From the NCBI GenBank assembly GCA_937891975.1, contig CALAUA010000010.1, positions 1-64,000 on the forward strand: a stretch of 64,000 bases of DNA, read 5' to 3'. The notes beneath the pieces were generated by a model. It was not told the DNA's origin, did not search any database, and saw only the letters and a list, made by a program, of their open reading frames with translations. Of this stretch, positions 44,814 through 51,923 are shown piece by piece. Position numbers and translations under genes: made by a program. Position 1 is the first letter of the stretch; each line of letters opens with the position of its first letter. The DNA is from an uncultured Bacteroidales bacterium (GTDB lineage: Bacteria > Bacteroidota > Bacteroidia > Bacteroidales > Paludibacteraceae).

Positions 44814-44883
44814 CAGTCGAATTAGCATGCATAATTGTGTGCACACTTTGCCTGACAATAATAAAAATAAACATATACACATT

Positions 44884-46875
44884 ATGAGAAATAATCTTAG
44901 CCAGTTGATTTCTCTGAGCAAAGTTGAAGAGAAATTGTATCGCCCTGTGGACGCATATGAGCAGTCACGCGTTACTCGTATGGAGCACGTGAACACGACT
45001 ATTGTTGAGAACCCTCAAGAGGGAATTGCCGCAGTGGCTACACGTATCGCAACATTGATCAACCGCCGTGATGCTAATGGTCAGAAGACTGTTTTATCAT
45101 TGGCATCAGGTCGCTCAATGCGTGATTTGTTTGTAGAGTTGGTTCGTATGCACAAAGAAGAGGGACTTAGTTTCAAGAACGTGGTTATTTTTGGTTCTTA
45201 CGAATTCTACCCACTTGCAGACTCTTCTATGGGTAGTATGGCACAAATCCAAAGCCAGCTACTTGATCACATCGATATTCTTCCAGAGAACGTACATACA
45301 TTCCCTGGTGACCTGCCTAAAGAGACCATTTTTGCATTCTGCGAAGAGTACGAGAAAGCTATCACAGAGGCGGGTGGCATTGATATTCAAGTATTGGGTA
45401 TTGGTCAATGTGGCAATATTGCGATGAATGAGCCAGGTACACAGCCAAACTCTTCTACTCGCTTGGTGATTATGGATGGAAACTCTCGCGTGGATGTGAA
45501 ATCCCTATTCGGAAATGTGGCGCAGGTGCCAACATGCGCTATCACATTGGGTATTGATACCATTCTTCAAGCCAAAGAGGTGATTCTCCTCGCCTTTGGT
45601 CAACACAAGGCCAGCATCGTGAAACAAGCTATCGAAGAAGTTGCATCTTCTGCTTGCCCTGCTTCATATTTGCAACTGCATAAGAACGCTTCATTTGTTC
45701 TCGACTTGGAAGCAGCTAACAAACTCACCCGCATCAATCATCCTTGGAAAGTGACCAACTGCGAGTGGACCGACCAACTTGTTCGCCGCGCTGTGGTATG
45801 GCTCTGCGAACAAACCAAAAAGCCAATCCTCAAACTCACCAATAAGGACTATAACGATTTCGGACTGAGCGAACTTATTACCAAATTTGAATCTGCATAC
45901 AAGTGCAATATCAAGGTATTCAACGACTTGCAACACACCATCACGGGTTGGCCAGGCGGCAAACCAAATGCAGATGACACCAATCGCCCTGAGCGTGCTA
46001 AGCCATTCCCAAAAGATATCGTAATCTTCTCTCCTCACCCAGATGATGATGTTATCTCTATGGGTGGTACCTTCCAACGCCTCATCAACCAAGGTCACAA
46101 TGTACACGTAGCTTATGAGACCAGCGGTTGTATCGCCGTTTGCGACGAGGAGGTAGTACGCTTCATGGACTTCATGAAGGGTTACAAACTCATGCACCTT
46201 CCTGAAGATCAAGTAATTGAGAAGAAGTACAACGAATATATGAACTTCTTCCACAACGAGAAGGTAGGCGACAACGATACTCGTGAGATTCTCAACCTCA
46301 AGGCACTTATCCGCCGTGGTGAGGCTACCGCAGCTTGCCGTTACATGGGTCTCCCTACCGACCATATCCACTTCCTCAACTTGCCATTCTACGAGACTGG
46401 TACTATCAAGAAAGGTCCTCTCTCACAAGCTGACGTGGATATTGTAAAAGCATTGCTCGAGGAAGTTAAGCCCCAACAAATCTTTGCTGCAGGCGACTTG
46501 GCAGACCCTCACGGTACACACCGTGTATGTCTTGACGCAGTACTTGCCGCTCTTGATGAGCTTAAACATACTGCCGCTTGGGACGAGTGGTTGAAAGACT
46601 GTCGCATCTGGATGTATCGTGGTGCATGGATGGAATGGGAGATGGATCTCGTAGAGATGGCTGTACCTATGTCACCAGAGGAGCTTCGCTCTAAGCGTAA
46701 CGCTATCCTCCGCCACGCGAGCCAAATGGAGTCCGCTCCATTCTTGGGCGACGACGAGCGTCTGTTCTGGCAACGCGCTGAGGACCGCAACCACGACACT
46801 GCGAAAATGTACTCCGACCTTGGTTTGGCAGAATACGAAGCTATCGAGGCATTCGTTCAATACCATATTCTTTAA
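44884..46875 (+). CDS. NagB-like/PIG-L fusion protein (glucosamine-6-phosphate deaminase-like + GlcNAc deacetylase-like)
   Basis: 663 aa from 44884 (MRNNLSQLISLSKV); an upstream in-frame ATG at 44827 precedes non-conserved sequence and was rejected. N-terminal about 290 aa is NagB/6-phosphogluconolactonase-like. Residues matched to E. coli NagB catalysis are missing: the DEY motif reads YEF (Asp72 position Tyr), and the GxDGHIAFNEP motif reads GIGQCGNIAMNEP (Asp141 position Cys, His143 position Asn). Only the NEP Glu is kept. C-terminal PIG-L domain has SPHPDDD (about 383-389) and a later DPHGTH metal motif. Often annotated as a deaminase in Bacteroidota; here the deacetylase half may be the only working half. 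Confidence 0.85.
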   Translation: MRNNLSQLISLSKVEEKLYRPVDAYEQSRVTRMEHVNTTIVENPQEGIAAVATRIATLINRRDANGQKTVLSLASGRSMRDLFVELVRMHKEEGLSFKNVVIFGSYEFYPLADSSMGSMAQIQSQLLDHIDILPENVHTFPGDLPKETIFAFCEEYEKAITEAGGIDIQVLGIGQCGNIAMNEPGTQPNSSTRLVIMDGNSRVDVKSLFGNVAQVPTCAITLGIDTILQAKEVILLAFGQHKASIVKQAIEEVASSACPASYLQLHKNASFVLDLEAANKLTRINHPWKVTNCEWTDQLVRRAVVWLCEQTKKPILKLTNKDYNDFGLSELITKFESAYKCNIKVFNDLQHTITGWPGGKPNADDTNRPERAKPFPKDIVIFSPHPDDDVISMGGTFQRLINQGHNVHVAYETSGCIAVCDEEVVRFMDFMKGYKLMHLPEDQVIEKKYNEYMNFFHNEKVGDNDTREILNLKALIRRGEATAACRYMGLPTDHIHFLNLPFYETGTIKKGPLSQADVDIVKALLEEVKPQQIFAAGDLADPHGTHRVCLDAVLAALDELKHTAAWDEWLKDCRIWMYRGAWMEWEMDLVEMAVPMSPEELRSKRNAILRHASQMESAPFLGDDERLFWQRAEDRNHDTAKMYSDLGLAEYEAIEAFVQYHIL

Positions 46876-46904
46876 CAAGAATTAACACTTTTCTTTCGCT
46901 TTCC

Positions 46905-46925
46905 TCCGCAATACCTTTTTGCGGA
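46905..46925. other. Small hairpin after the NagB-like gene
   Basis: TCCGCAA pairs with TTGCGGA around a 7-nt loop, 30 bp after the stop. There is no U-run after it, so any termination would be partial and the GT2 gene downstream may be co-transcribed. Confidence 0.4.
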
Positions 46926-46964
46926 AGATATGCGGAAGATAAGCCGAAGATAGGCTGAAGATAA
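46921..46964. repeat. 11-bp tandem repeat
   Basis: Four 11-bp units of the form GC(G/C/T)GAAGATA(T/A/G), partly overlapping the hairpin. Lies in the spacer before the GT2 gene. Confidence 0.8.
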
Positions 46965-46998
46965 AAAGCGAAAATAATCATTTTATTTATTAAAAAAT

Positions 46999-48423
46999 AT
47001 GAAAAATATCACATGTTTTATTCCTTTCCAAAGTGAGGAACAGGTACAAGCTACTGTAGCGAACTTGAAAGTTCAAGACCTCGTAGCTGACATCCATTTC
47101 ATTCATGGTGACATTCGTTCTACAGCTAATGTTCGCGAGATCGCTGAGAAAGCTAACACCGAGTACACCCTTATCTACACAAAGTACACTACCCTCTCAT
47201 TCGTTCTCTTTGCTCTTGAGCGTATGGAGGCACTTATCGAGGACACCAAGGCAGCTATGGTTTACGCAGACCACTTCAACCAAGTAGGTGAAGTTCGTAC
47301 CAATGCTCCTGTTATCGACTACCAATTGGGGTCTATCCGCGACGATTTCGAGTTCGGTTCTGTTCTTTTCTATCGCACCAGCGCTGTGAAAGAGGCTGTT
47401 GCTCGCATGGATGTTGATTATCAATACGCTGGTCTCTATGACCTCCGCCTCAAAGTGAGCCAAAAGGGCGCTTTGGAGCACATCAACGAGTACCTCTATT
47501 ACGATGTAGAGCTCGACAACCGTACTACTGGTGAGAAGAACTTCGACTATGTAGATCCTAAGAACCGTGGCGTACAAATCGAGATGGAGCAAGCGGCTAC
47601 CCAACACCTCAAAGATATCAATGGTTACCTCGCTCCTGGCTTCAAAGACATTGATCTACAAGGCGGTGGCTTCGAGTATGAGGCATCTGTAATTATCCCT
47701 TGCAAGAACCGCGTTCGTACCATTGGTACAGCTATCAAGAGCGCGCTCAGCCAAGTGGTTAAGGCTCCTTACAAATATAATGTTATCGTTGTGGACGACA
47801 ACTCTGAGGATGGTTCTGTAGATGTAATCAAGAGCATCGTTGCTGAGGGTCACGACAACCTCGTTTATATCGCTCAAGACAAGACTTGGCACGCTATCGG
47901 TGGTAACTGGAACGTAGCTCTCCACCACGAGAAATGCGGTCGCTTCGCTATCCAACTTGACTCTGACGATACTTACTTCGACGAGAACACCGTTCAAAAG
48001 TTCATCGACGCTTTCCACGAGCAAAACTGCGCAATGGTAGTAGGTACATACCAACTCACCGACTTCGACGGCAATATGATTCCTCCTGGAGTAATCGACC
48101 ACAAAGAGTGGACACCAGACAACGGTCGCAACAACGCTCTCCGTATCCACGGTCTTGGCGCACCACGTGGTTTCTATACCCCAATGCTCCGCACTATCAA
48201 CTTCCCAACCACCAAGTATGGTGAGGATTATGCAGTTGGTTTGCGCGTAAGCCGCGAGTATCAAATCGGTCGTATCTATGACGTAGTGTATAACTGCCGT
48301 CGTTGGGATGACAACTCTGATGCTAACTGCGATATCGTGACCATGAACAACAACCACTTGTACAAAGATCGTATCCGTACATGGGAGTTGAAGGCACGTA
48401 TCCAAATGAACGAGAAGAAGTAA
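46999..48423 (+). CDS. Double-domain family 2 glycosyltransferase
   Basis: 474 aa, no signal peptide or membrane span. The C-terminal half is a clear GT-A family 2 domain: ASVIIPCKNRVRTIGTAIKSALSQ, VIVVDDNSEDGSVDVI, and the metal-binding DSDD in FAIQLDSDDTYFDE. The N-terminal half (MKNITCFIPFQSEEQVQATVANLKVQDLVADIHFIHG...TKAAMVYADHF) looks like a second, degenerate GT2 domain. It begins 123 bp after the NagB-like gene and ends 1 bp before the DUF4922 gene. Codon use is strongly biased to C-ending codons (TTC, AAC, GAC), as in highly expressed genes. The sugar it transfers is not known. Confidence 0.82.
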   Translation: MKNITCFIPFQSEEQVQATVANLKVQDLVADIHFIHGDIRSTANVREIAEKANTEYTLIYTKYTTLSFVLFALERMEALIEDTKAAMVYADHFNQVGEVRTNAPVIDYQLGSIRDDFEFGSVLFYRTSAVKEAVARMDVDYQYAGLYDLRLKVSQKGALEHINEYLYYDVELDNRTTGEKNFDYVDPKNRGVQIEMEQAATQHLKDINGYLAPGFKDIDLQGGGFEYEASVIIPCKNRVRTIGTAIKSALSQVVKAPYKYNVIVVDDNSEDGSVDVIKSIVAEGHDNLVYIAQDKTWHAIGGNWNVALHHEKCGRFAIQLDSDDTYFDENTVQKFIDAFHEQNCAMVVGTYQLTDFDGNMIPPGVIDHKEWTPDNGRNNALRIHGLGAPRGFYTPMLRTINFPTTKYGEDYAVGLRVSREYQIGRIYDVVYNCRRWDDNSDANCDIVTMNNNHLYKDRIRTWELKARIQMNEKK

Positions 48424-48424
48424 T

Positions 48425-49360
48425 TTGAAACTTTTCGAAGAAATATCCAACATGTTCTCCCGCGAGCTCAGTGCTCACGGGAGAGCATTTGTTAATTACC
48501 AAGCCTTATCTCAGGTCGAAGTCAAAGACATGACTATTGACGGCTTCCCCGCTAAATTGTTTTTCAACCCCGCTCGTGTGCGAAGCGTCATGGCAGATGT
48601 CAGCCCCGAAGCTTTGCAACAGCGAGCATGCTTCCTCTGCCCCTATGGCGTGGAGACAAACCAACTTACCCATAATTGGGAATCCCCTACAGGACACACC
48701 TATTATATACGCGTAAACCCCTTCCCTATTTTCTCTCCGCACTTCACCGTTTCTTCCTCCGTGCACGAACGCCAAGAACTGCTTCCTCACCTCGAAGCCA
48801 TGTTGCACTTGGCGAAGGAACTACCCGAGATGACCATTTTCTACAACGGTCCTATGTGTGGAGCTAGTGCCCCCGACCATATGCATTTCCAAGCTGTGCC
48901 TCGCCACAGCCTCCCTATAGAAGATCATTTCGATGCCAACTATGCCAACGCTATCTTGGTGCAAGAAACGGATCTGCAAACCCATTTATCAGCCGTTAAA
49001 AAAGTCCTCGCAATGGGCATTATCCCCGAGGAAGCTAGCCAAACAGGCTCTTTGACTGCAGGTGCCTCTCATGCCGAAGAATACGAACCCCGTTGGAATA
49101 TCGTTTCATGGTACGAGCCCGCCTCATCGCCTCATCGCCTTATAGCCTCATCGCCTAAATTCAACACAATCGTATTCTTTAGAAAAGAATCCCGTCCTAT
49201 GTGTTTCTTTGCGCCAGAGGAAGAACGTATTTTATTCTCTCCTGCTACGGTAGAGATGGGCGGTATTGGCATTGTAGCCAACCGTGAGAGTTTCGATCGC
49301 CTCACCCCATCCAAACTCCGCAACATCATCCGCGAAGTGGCAAATAATCCTTGCATATGA
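48425..49360 (+). CDS. DUF4922 HIT/GalT-like protein
   Basis: 311 aa with a TTG start 1 bp after the previous stop; an ATG at 48452 is the alternative. Paired cysteines CFLC (69-72) suggest a zinc site, and DHMHFQAVPR (151-160) resembles the HxHxQ motif of HIT/GalT nucleotidyl transferases and phosphorylases. Nucleotide-sugar phosphorylase chemistry would fit next to a glycosyltransferase, but it is an inference. A repeat-encoded insert (EPASSPHRLIASSPKFN) lies near residue 235. Confidence 0.78.
   Translation: MKLFEEISNMFSRELSAHGRAFVNYQALSQVEVKDMTIDGFPAKLFFNPARVRSVMADVSPEALQQRACFLCPYGVETNQLTHNWESPTGHTYYIRVNPFPIFSPHFTVSSSVHERQELLPHLEAMLHLAKELPEMTIFYNGPMCGASAPDHMHFQAVPRHSLPIEDHFDANYANAILVQETDLQTHLSAVKKVLAMGIIPEEASQTGSLTAGASHAEEYEPRWNIVSWYEPASSPHRLIASSPKFNTIVFFRKESRPMCFFAPEEERILFSPATVEMGGIGIVANRESFDRLTPSKLRNIIREVANNPCI
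49121..49160. repeat. 8-bp tandem repeat inside the DUF4922 gene
   Basis: Five 8-bp units GCCTCATC (with variants GCCTTATA and GCCTAAAT), exactly 40 bp, translated as part of a Ser/Pro loop. The period is not a multiple of three, yet the frame is kept overall. Confidence 0.78.
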
Positions 49361-49388
49361 TACAACCTATTCTTAAAATTTCATCCAA

Positions 49389-49754
49389 ATGAAACACCTC
49401 CCTTTCCTACTCTGCCTGATGAGTTTTTTGGGCTGCAAGGCAGCAGACTTCCGCTCGGTGGATGCAGAGACTTTTGCAAAGGTCATTGAAGACACCACCG
49501 TTGTTCGCTTGGATGTCAGAACTGCTAACGAATATGCACAAGGGCATATCCCAAACGCGCTACTCATAGATGTAACACAAGCCAACTTTATGCAAAAAGC
49601 AGAGCAACTGCTTCCAAAAGACAAAACCATCGCCCTCTACTGCCGTTCAGGCAGAAGAAGCAAAAATGCCGCCATGCAACTCGCCCAACACGGCTACCAA
49701 GTCGTAGAACTCAACACGGGCTTCAACTCATGGAAAGGCGAAGTAGAACGATAA
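49389..49754 (+). CDS. Rhodanese-domain lipoprotein
   Basis: 121 aa. Lipoprotein signal with lipobox SFLGC (about residue 16), then one rhodanese domain: VVRLDVRTANEYAQGHIPNALLIDV, active-site loop CRSGRRSKNAA (about 85-91), GYQVVELNTGFNSWKGEVER. Likely a periplasmic or membrane-anchored sulfur-transfer or redox protein. Between DUF4922 and SpoIID genes; no obvious link to sugar use. Confidence 0.88.
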   Translation: MKHLPFLLCLMSFLGCKAADFRSVDAETFAKVIEDTTVVRLDVRTANEYAQGHIPNALLIDVTQANFMQKAEQLLPKDKTIALYCRSGRRSKNAAMQLAQHGYQVVELNTGFNSWKGEVER

Positions 49755-49784
49755 TTAGATATTAACAAATAACTCCATACACTC

Positions 49785-50975
49785 ATGAAACACGAAATTG
49801 CAGTGGGCGTGATGACCGCCCCAAAGATTGAAGCAGTCATACCAGGTCCTCACTCTACACCAGAGCGTCCTACCTTCCTACTCAAGAATGTGCGTATTGG
49901 CATTGGTTTTCACTGGGATAGATTGGAAGACCAAGAGTTTGAAGGTACACTTGAAATACGCGACAATGCTGATGGCACACAGACTGCTATCAACCGCCTA
50001 GATGTAGAAGACTACCTCAGTTCTGTAATCACTTCTGAGATGTCTGCTACCTCTTCGTTGGAACTATTGAAAGCGCATGCCGTTATCTCCCGCAGTTGGG
50101 TGCTTCGCCCAATCATCAGTCCATCCACCTGCACCGACAAACCTGATTTGAGCGACCCTGATCGCCATGTAATCTGGTACGAGCGCGATGCACACGAGGG
50201 CTTTGATGTATGCGCCGACGACCACTGCCAACGCTACGATGGTATCACCCGCCGTGATGAGCACCCAGAGGCAGCAGCCAACGTGCAAAAAGCCATTGAT
50301 GCGACACGTGGACAAGTGCTTATGTACGACGGCAAGGTATGCGATGCACGCTTCTATAAGGCTTGTGGTGGCGCCACCGAACTCTTTGAGAACGCTTGGG
50401 CAAACGAGCACTATGACTATCTGGAGCCTGTTCGTGACGAGATTGGCACTCCTCTACCCGATTTGACTATCGAGGAAAATGCACAAGCGTTTATCCGCAC
50501 CTCGCCATCGGCTTATTGCAATACCACCGACGAGCGCATCCTCAGCCAAGTATTGAACAACTACGACCAAGAGACCAAAGACTTCTACCGTTGGACAGTG
50601 CAATACACCGCAGCCGAACTGAGTGAGATTATCCGTGAGCGTTCGGGCATTGACTTCGGCGAGATTCTCGACCTCGTGCCTATCAAGCGCGGACCTTCTG
50701 CTCGTTTATACGAGATGCAGATTGTAGGCAGCAAGCGCACGATGGTCATTGGCAAAGAGTTAGAAATTCGCAAATGGCTAAGCCGCAGCCACTTATATAG
50801 TAGTGCCTTCGTGGTAGATCGCAACGAGCAAGGCGACTTCATCCTCACCGGTGCAGGCTGGGGACACGGTGTTGGTTTGTGCCAAATCGGTGCCGCCGTC
50901 ATGGCGGATAAGGGTTATACCTACGAGCAGATTCTTGCCCACTACTTCCCTGGAAGCACATTAAGAATAATATGA
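49785..50975 (+). CDS. SpoIID/LytB-domain protein (lytic transglycosylase-like)
   Basis: 396 aa. SpoIID core near residues 55-110: LEIRDNADGTQTAINRLDVEDYLSSVITSEMSATSSLELLKAHAVISRSWVL. The conserved Glu (E85 in SEM) corresponds to the catalytic acid of SpoIID, which cleaves peptide-stripped peptidoglycan glycans. The C-terminus has ILTGAGWGHGVGLCQIGAAVMADKGYTYEQILAHYFPGS, the other family hallmark. No signal peptide is visible, which is unusual for a wall enzyme and suggests action on imported glycans in the cytoplasm or a missed start. Confidence 0.9.
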   Translation: MKHEIAVGVMTAPKIEAVIPGPHSTPERPTFLLKNVRIGIGFHWDRLEDQEFEGTLEIRDNADGTQTAINRLDVEDYLSSVITSEMSATSSLELLKAHAVISRSWVLRPIISPSTCTDKPDLSDPDRHVIWYERDAHEGFDVCADDHCQRYDGITRRDEHPEAAANVQKAIDATRGQVLMYDGKVCDARFYKACGGATELFENAWANEHYDYLEPVRDEIGTPLPDLTIEENAQAFIRTSPSAYCNTTDERILSQVLNNYDQETKDFYRWTVQYTAAELSEIIRERSGIDFGEILDLVPIKRGPSARLYEMQIVGSKRTMVIGKELEIRKWLSRSHLYSSAFVVDRNEQGDFILTGAGWGHGVGLCQIGAAVMADKGYTYEQILAHYFPGSTLRII

Positions 50976-51016
50976 TTACGCACACGTGCGATCGCGCGAG
51001 AAGAAAAAACTGATAT

Positions 51017-51087
51017 AAAAAAAAGAAGGATTGTCATCCCGACAACCCAATCTTTACTTAACCTTAAATCTAATACCATGAAAAACA
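51017..51087 (-). ncRNA. Candidate ~70-nt small RNA or micro-transcript
   Basis: A strong minus-strand promoter (51093-51124) is followed about 40 nt later by a terminator: stem GGGTTGTC with GACAATCC (51028-51048, one G-U pair) and then TTCTTTTTTTT (51017-51027). Between them is ATGGTATTAGATTTAAGGTTA; its TAGATTTAAGGTTA part (51059-51072) recurs in the 16S leader (1119-1132). The ATG opens a frame through the hairpin (MVLDLRLSKDWVVGMTI...), so a leader peptide cannot be excluded. No family recognised. Confidence 0.5.
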
Positions 51088-51092
51088 CGGTG

Positions 51093-51124
51093 CAAAGGTA
51101 CTGCTTTTTTCTATACCCACCAAA
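51093..51124 (-). promoter_or_regulatory. rRNA-class promoter of the small RNA
   Basis: Minus strand: TTTG, 20-bp spacer with A-run, TACCTTTG, with the same AAAAAAGCAGTACCTTTGCA core as the rRNA promoters. Confidence 0.8.
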
Positions 51125-51222
51125 TATTTTGCTATAAAAATATGTTTTATAACATGTTTTTCTCGTTTTTGCCAAGTCAATTTAACAAAAATGCATGAAA
51201 TTCTACTTTTTTTTGTCAAAAA

Positions 51223-51254
51223 TTTGGTCATATCAAAAAAAAGCAGTACCTTTG
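51223..51254 (+). promoter_or_regulatory. rRNA-class promoter of tRNA-Asp
   Basis: Plus strand: TTTG at 51223-51226, 20-bp spacer, TACCTTTG at 51247-51254, about 40 bp before the tRNA. It diverges from the small-RNA promoter at 51093-51124; spacer 50976-51294 holds these and no protein gene. Confidence 0.85.
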
Positions 51255-51294
51255 CACCCGCTTTCGAAAAGGAAGTGATTTTGAAATACAAATT

Positions 51295-51368
51295 GGTGCG
51301 GTAGTTCAGTTGGTTAGAATACATGCCTGTCACGCATGGGGTCGCGAGTTCGAGTCTCGTCCGCACCG
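51295..51368 (+). tRNA. tRNA-Asp (GTC)
   Basis: Cloverleaf: acceptor GGTGCGG with CCGCACC, D arm GTTC-AGTTGGTTA-GAAT, anticodon arm CATGC-CTGTCAC-GCATG giving anticodon GTC, T arm GCGAG-TTCGAGT-CTCGT, discriminator G. CCA is not encoded (the next bases are CAA). Confidence 0.96.
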
Positions 51369-51374
51369 CAAAAG

Positions 51375-51399
51375 AAGCAACCTACGGGTTGCTTTTTTT
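51375..51399 (+). terminator. Terminator of tRNA-Asp
   Basis: Stem AAGCAACC with GGTTGCTT around a short TACG loop, followed by a T-run, 6 bp after the tRNA. The tRNA is a single-gene unit. Confidence 0.9.
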
Positions 51400-51540
51400 G
51401 TGTACTGTGACTTTTCACTCGCTTGCGAGGTCTTATCTTCAATATTCAAAATAGCGCACGCGCGCGAAACAATAATATAATAATCACAGAAAAATCTTTT
51501 CGTTATGTCATTGTGATCCTTCGGTGAAGGTGGCTAAATG

Positions 51541-51617
51541 TTACGTTTATCCTACGTATATGTTACGTATATCCTACGTATATCCTACGTATATCTACCG
51601 TAAATGATACGTAATAG
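51541..51617. repeat. 11-bp tandem repeat, seven units
   Basis: Seven 11-bp units of the form CTACGTATATC with variants. The unit resembles that at 4401-4455. It occupies the 51400-51923 spacer upstream of the valS promoter; no gene is supported in this spacer. Confidence 0.85.
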
Positions 51618-51731
51618 GTAAGAGATTGTTAAATAAAAAAGGAGATGAAGAGGTAAAGAGGAAATGGAACTGAAAAAAGTAGGGGGATTCGATAGATATT
51701 TCCTTCTTTTTCAAAAAAATACTCGTTAAAC

Positions 51732-51762
51732 TTGCATATTTGCATTTTTTGTAGTAACTTTG
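51732..51762 (+). promoter_or_regulatory. valS promoter
   Basis: Plus strand: TTG at 51732-51734, 20-bp spacer, TAACTTTG at 51755-51762. Predicted leader of about 155 nt before the valS ATG. Confidence 0.78.
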
Positions 51763-51864
51763 TGCGATTTTTGGCTTTTGGTTACAAAACAAATATTATC
51801 AATAACGCCAACAACCAAAATCAACCACTTTAGTTCGCATCGTACAACGAAGCAGATTGTTCAA

Positions 51865-51885
51865 CGGAGTGAGATAAAAACTCCG
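51865..51885 (+). promoter_or_regulatory. Hairpin in the valS leader
   Basis: CGGAGT pairs with ACTCCG around a 9-nt A-rich loop, about 40 nt before the valS start. A leader this long before an aminoacyl-tRNA synthetase gene could be regulatory, but no T-box or known element is seen. Confidence 0.35.
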
Positions 51886-51923
51886 CGAGCAGTAAAGGAT
51901 ATAGGAAATAAAATACAAAATAT

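Noticed and set aside
50942..51175. 77-codon minus-strand frame including MVLDLRLSKDWVVGMTI
   Set aside because: Its full length crosses the promoter and reads past the terminator at 51017-51048. A short peptide from the internal ATG is possible but not supported, so the region is listed as an RNA.
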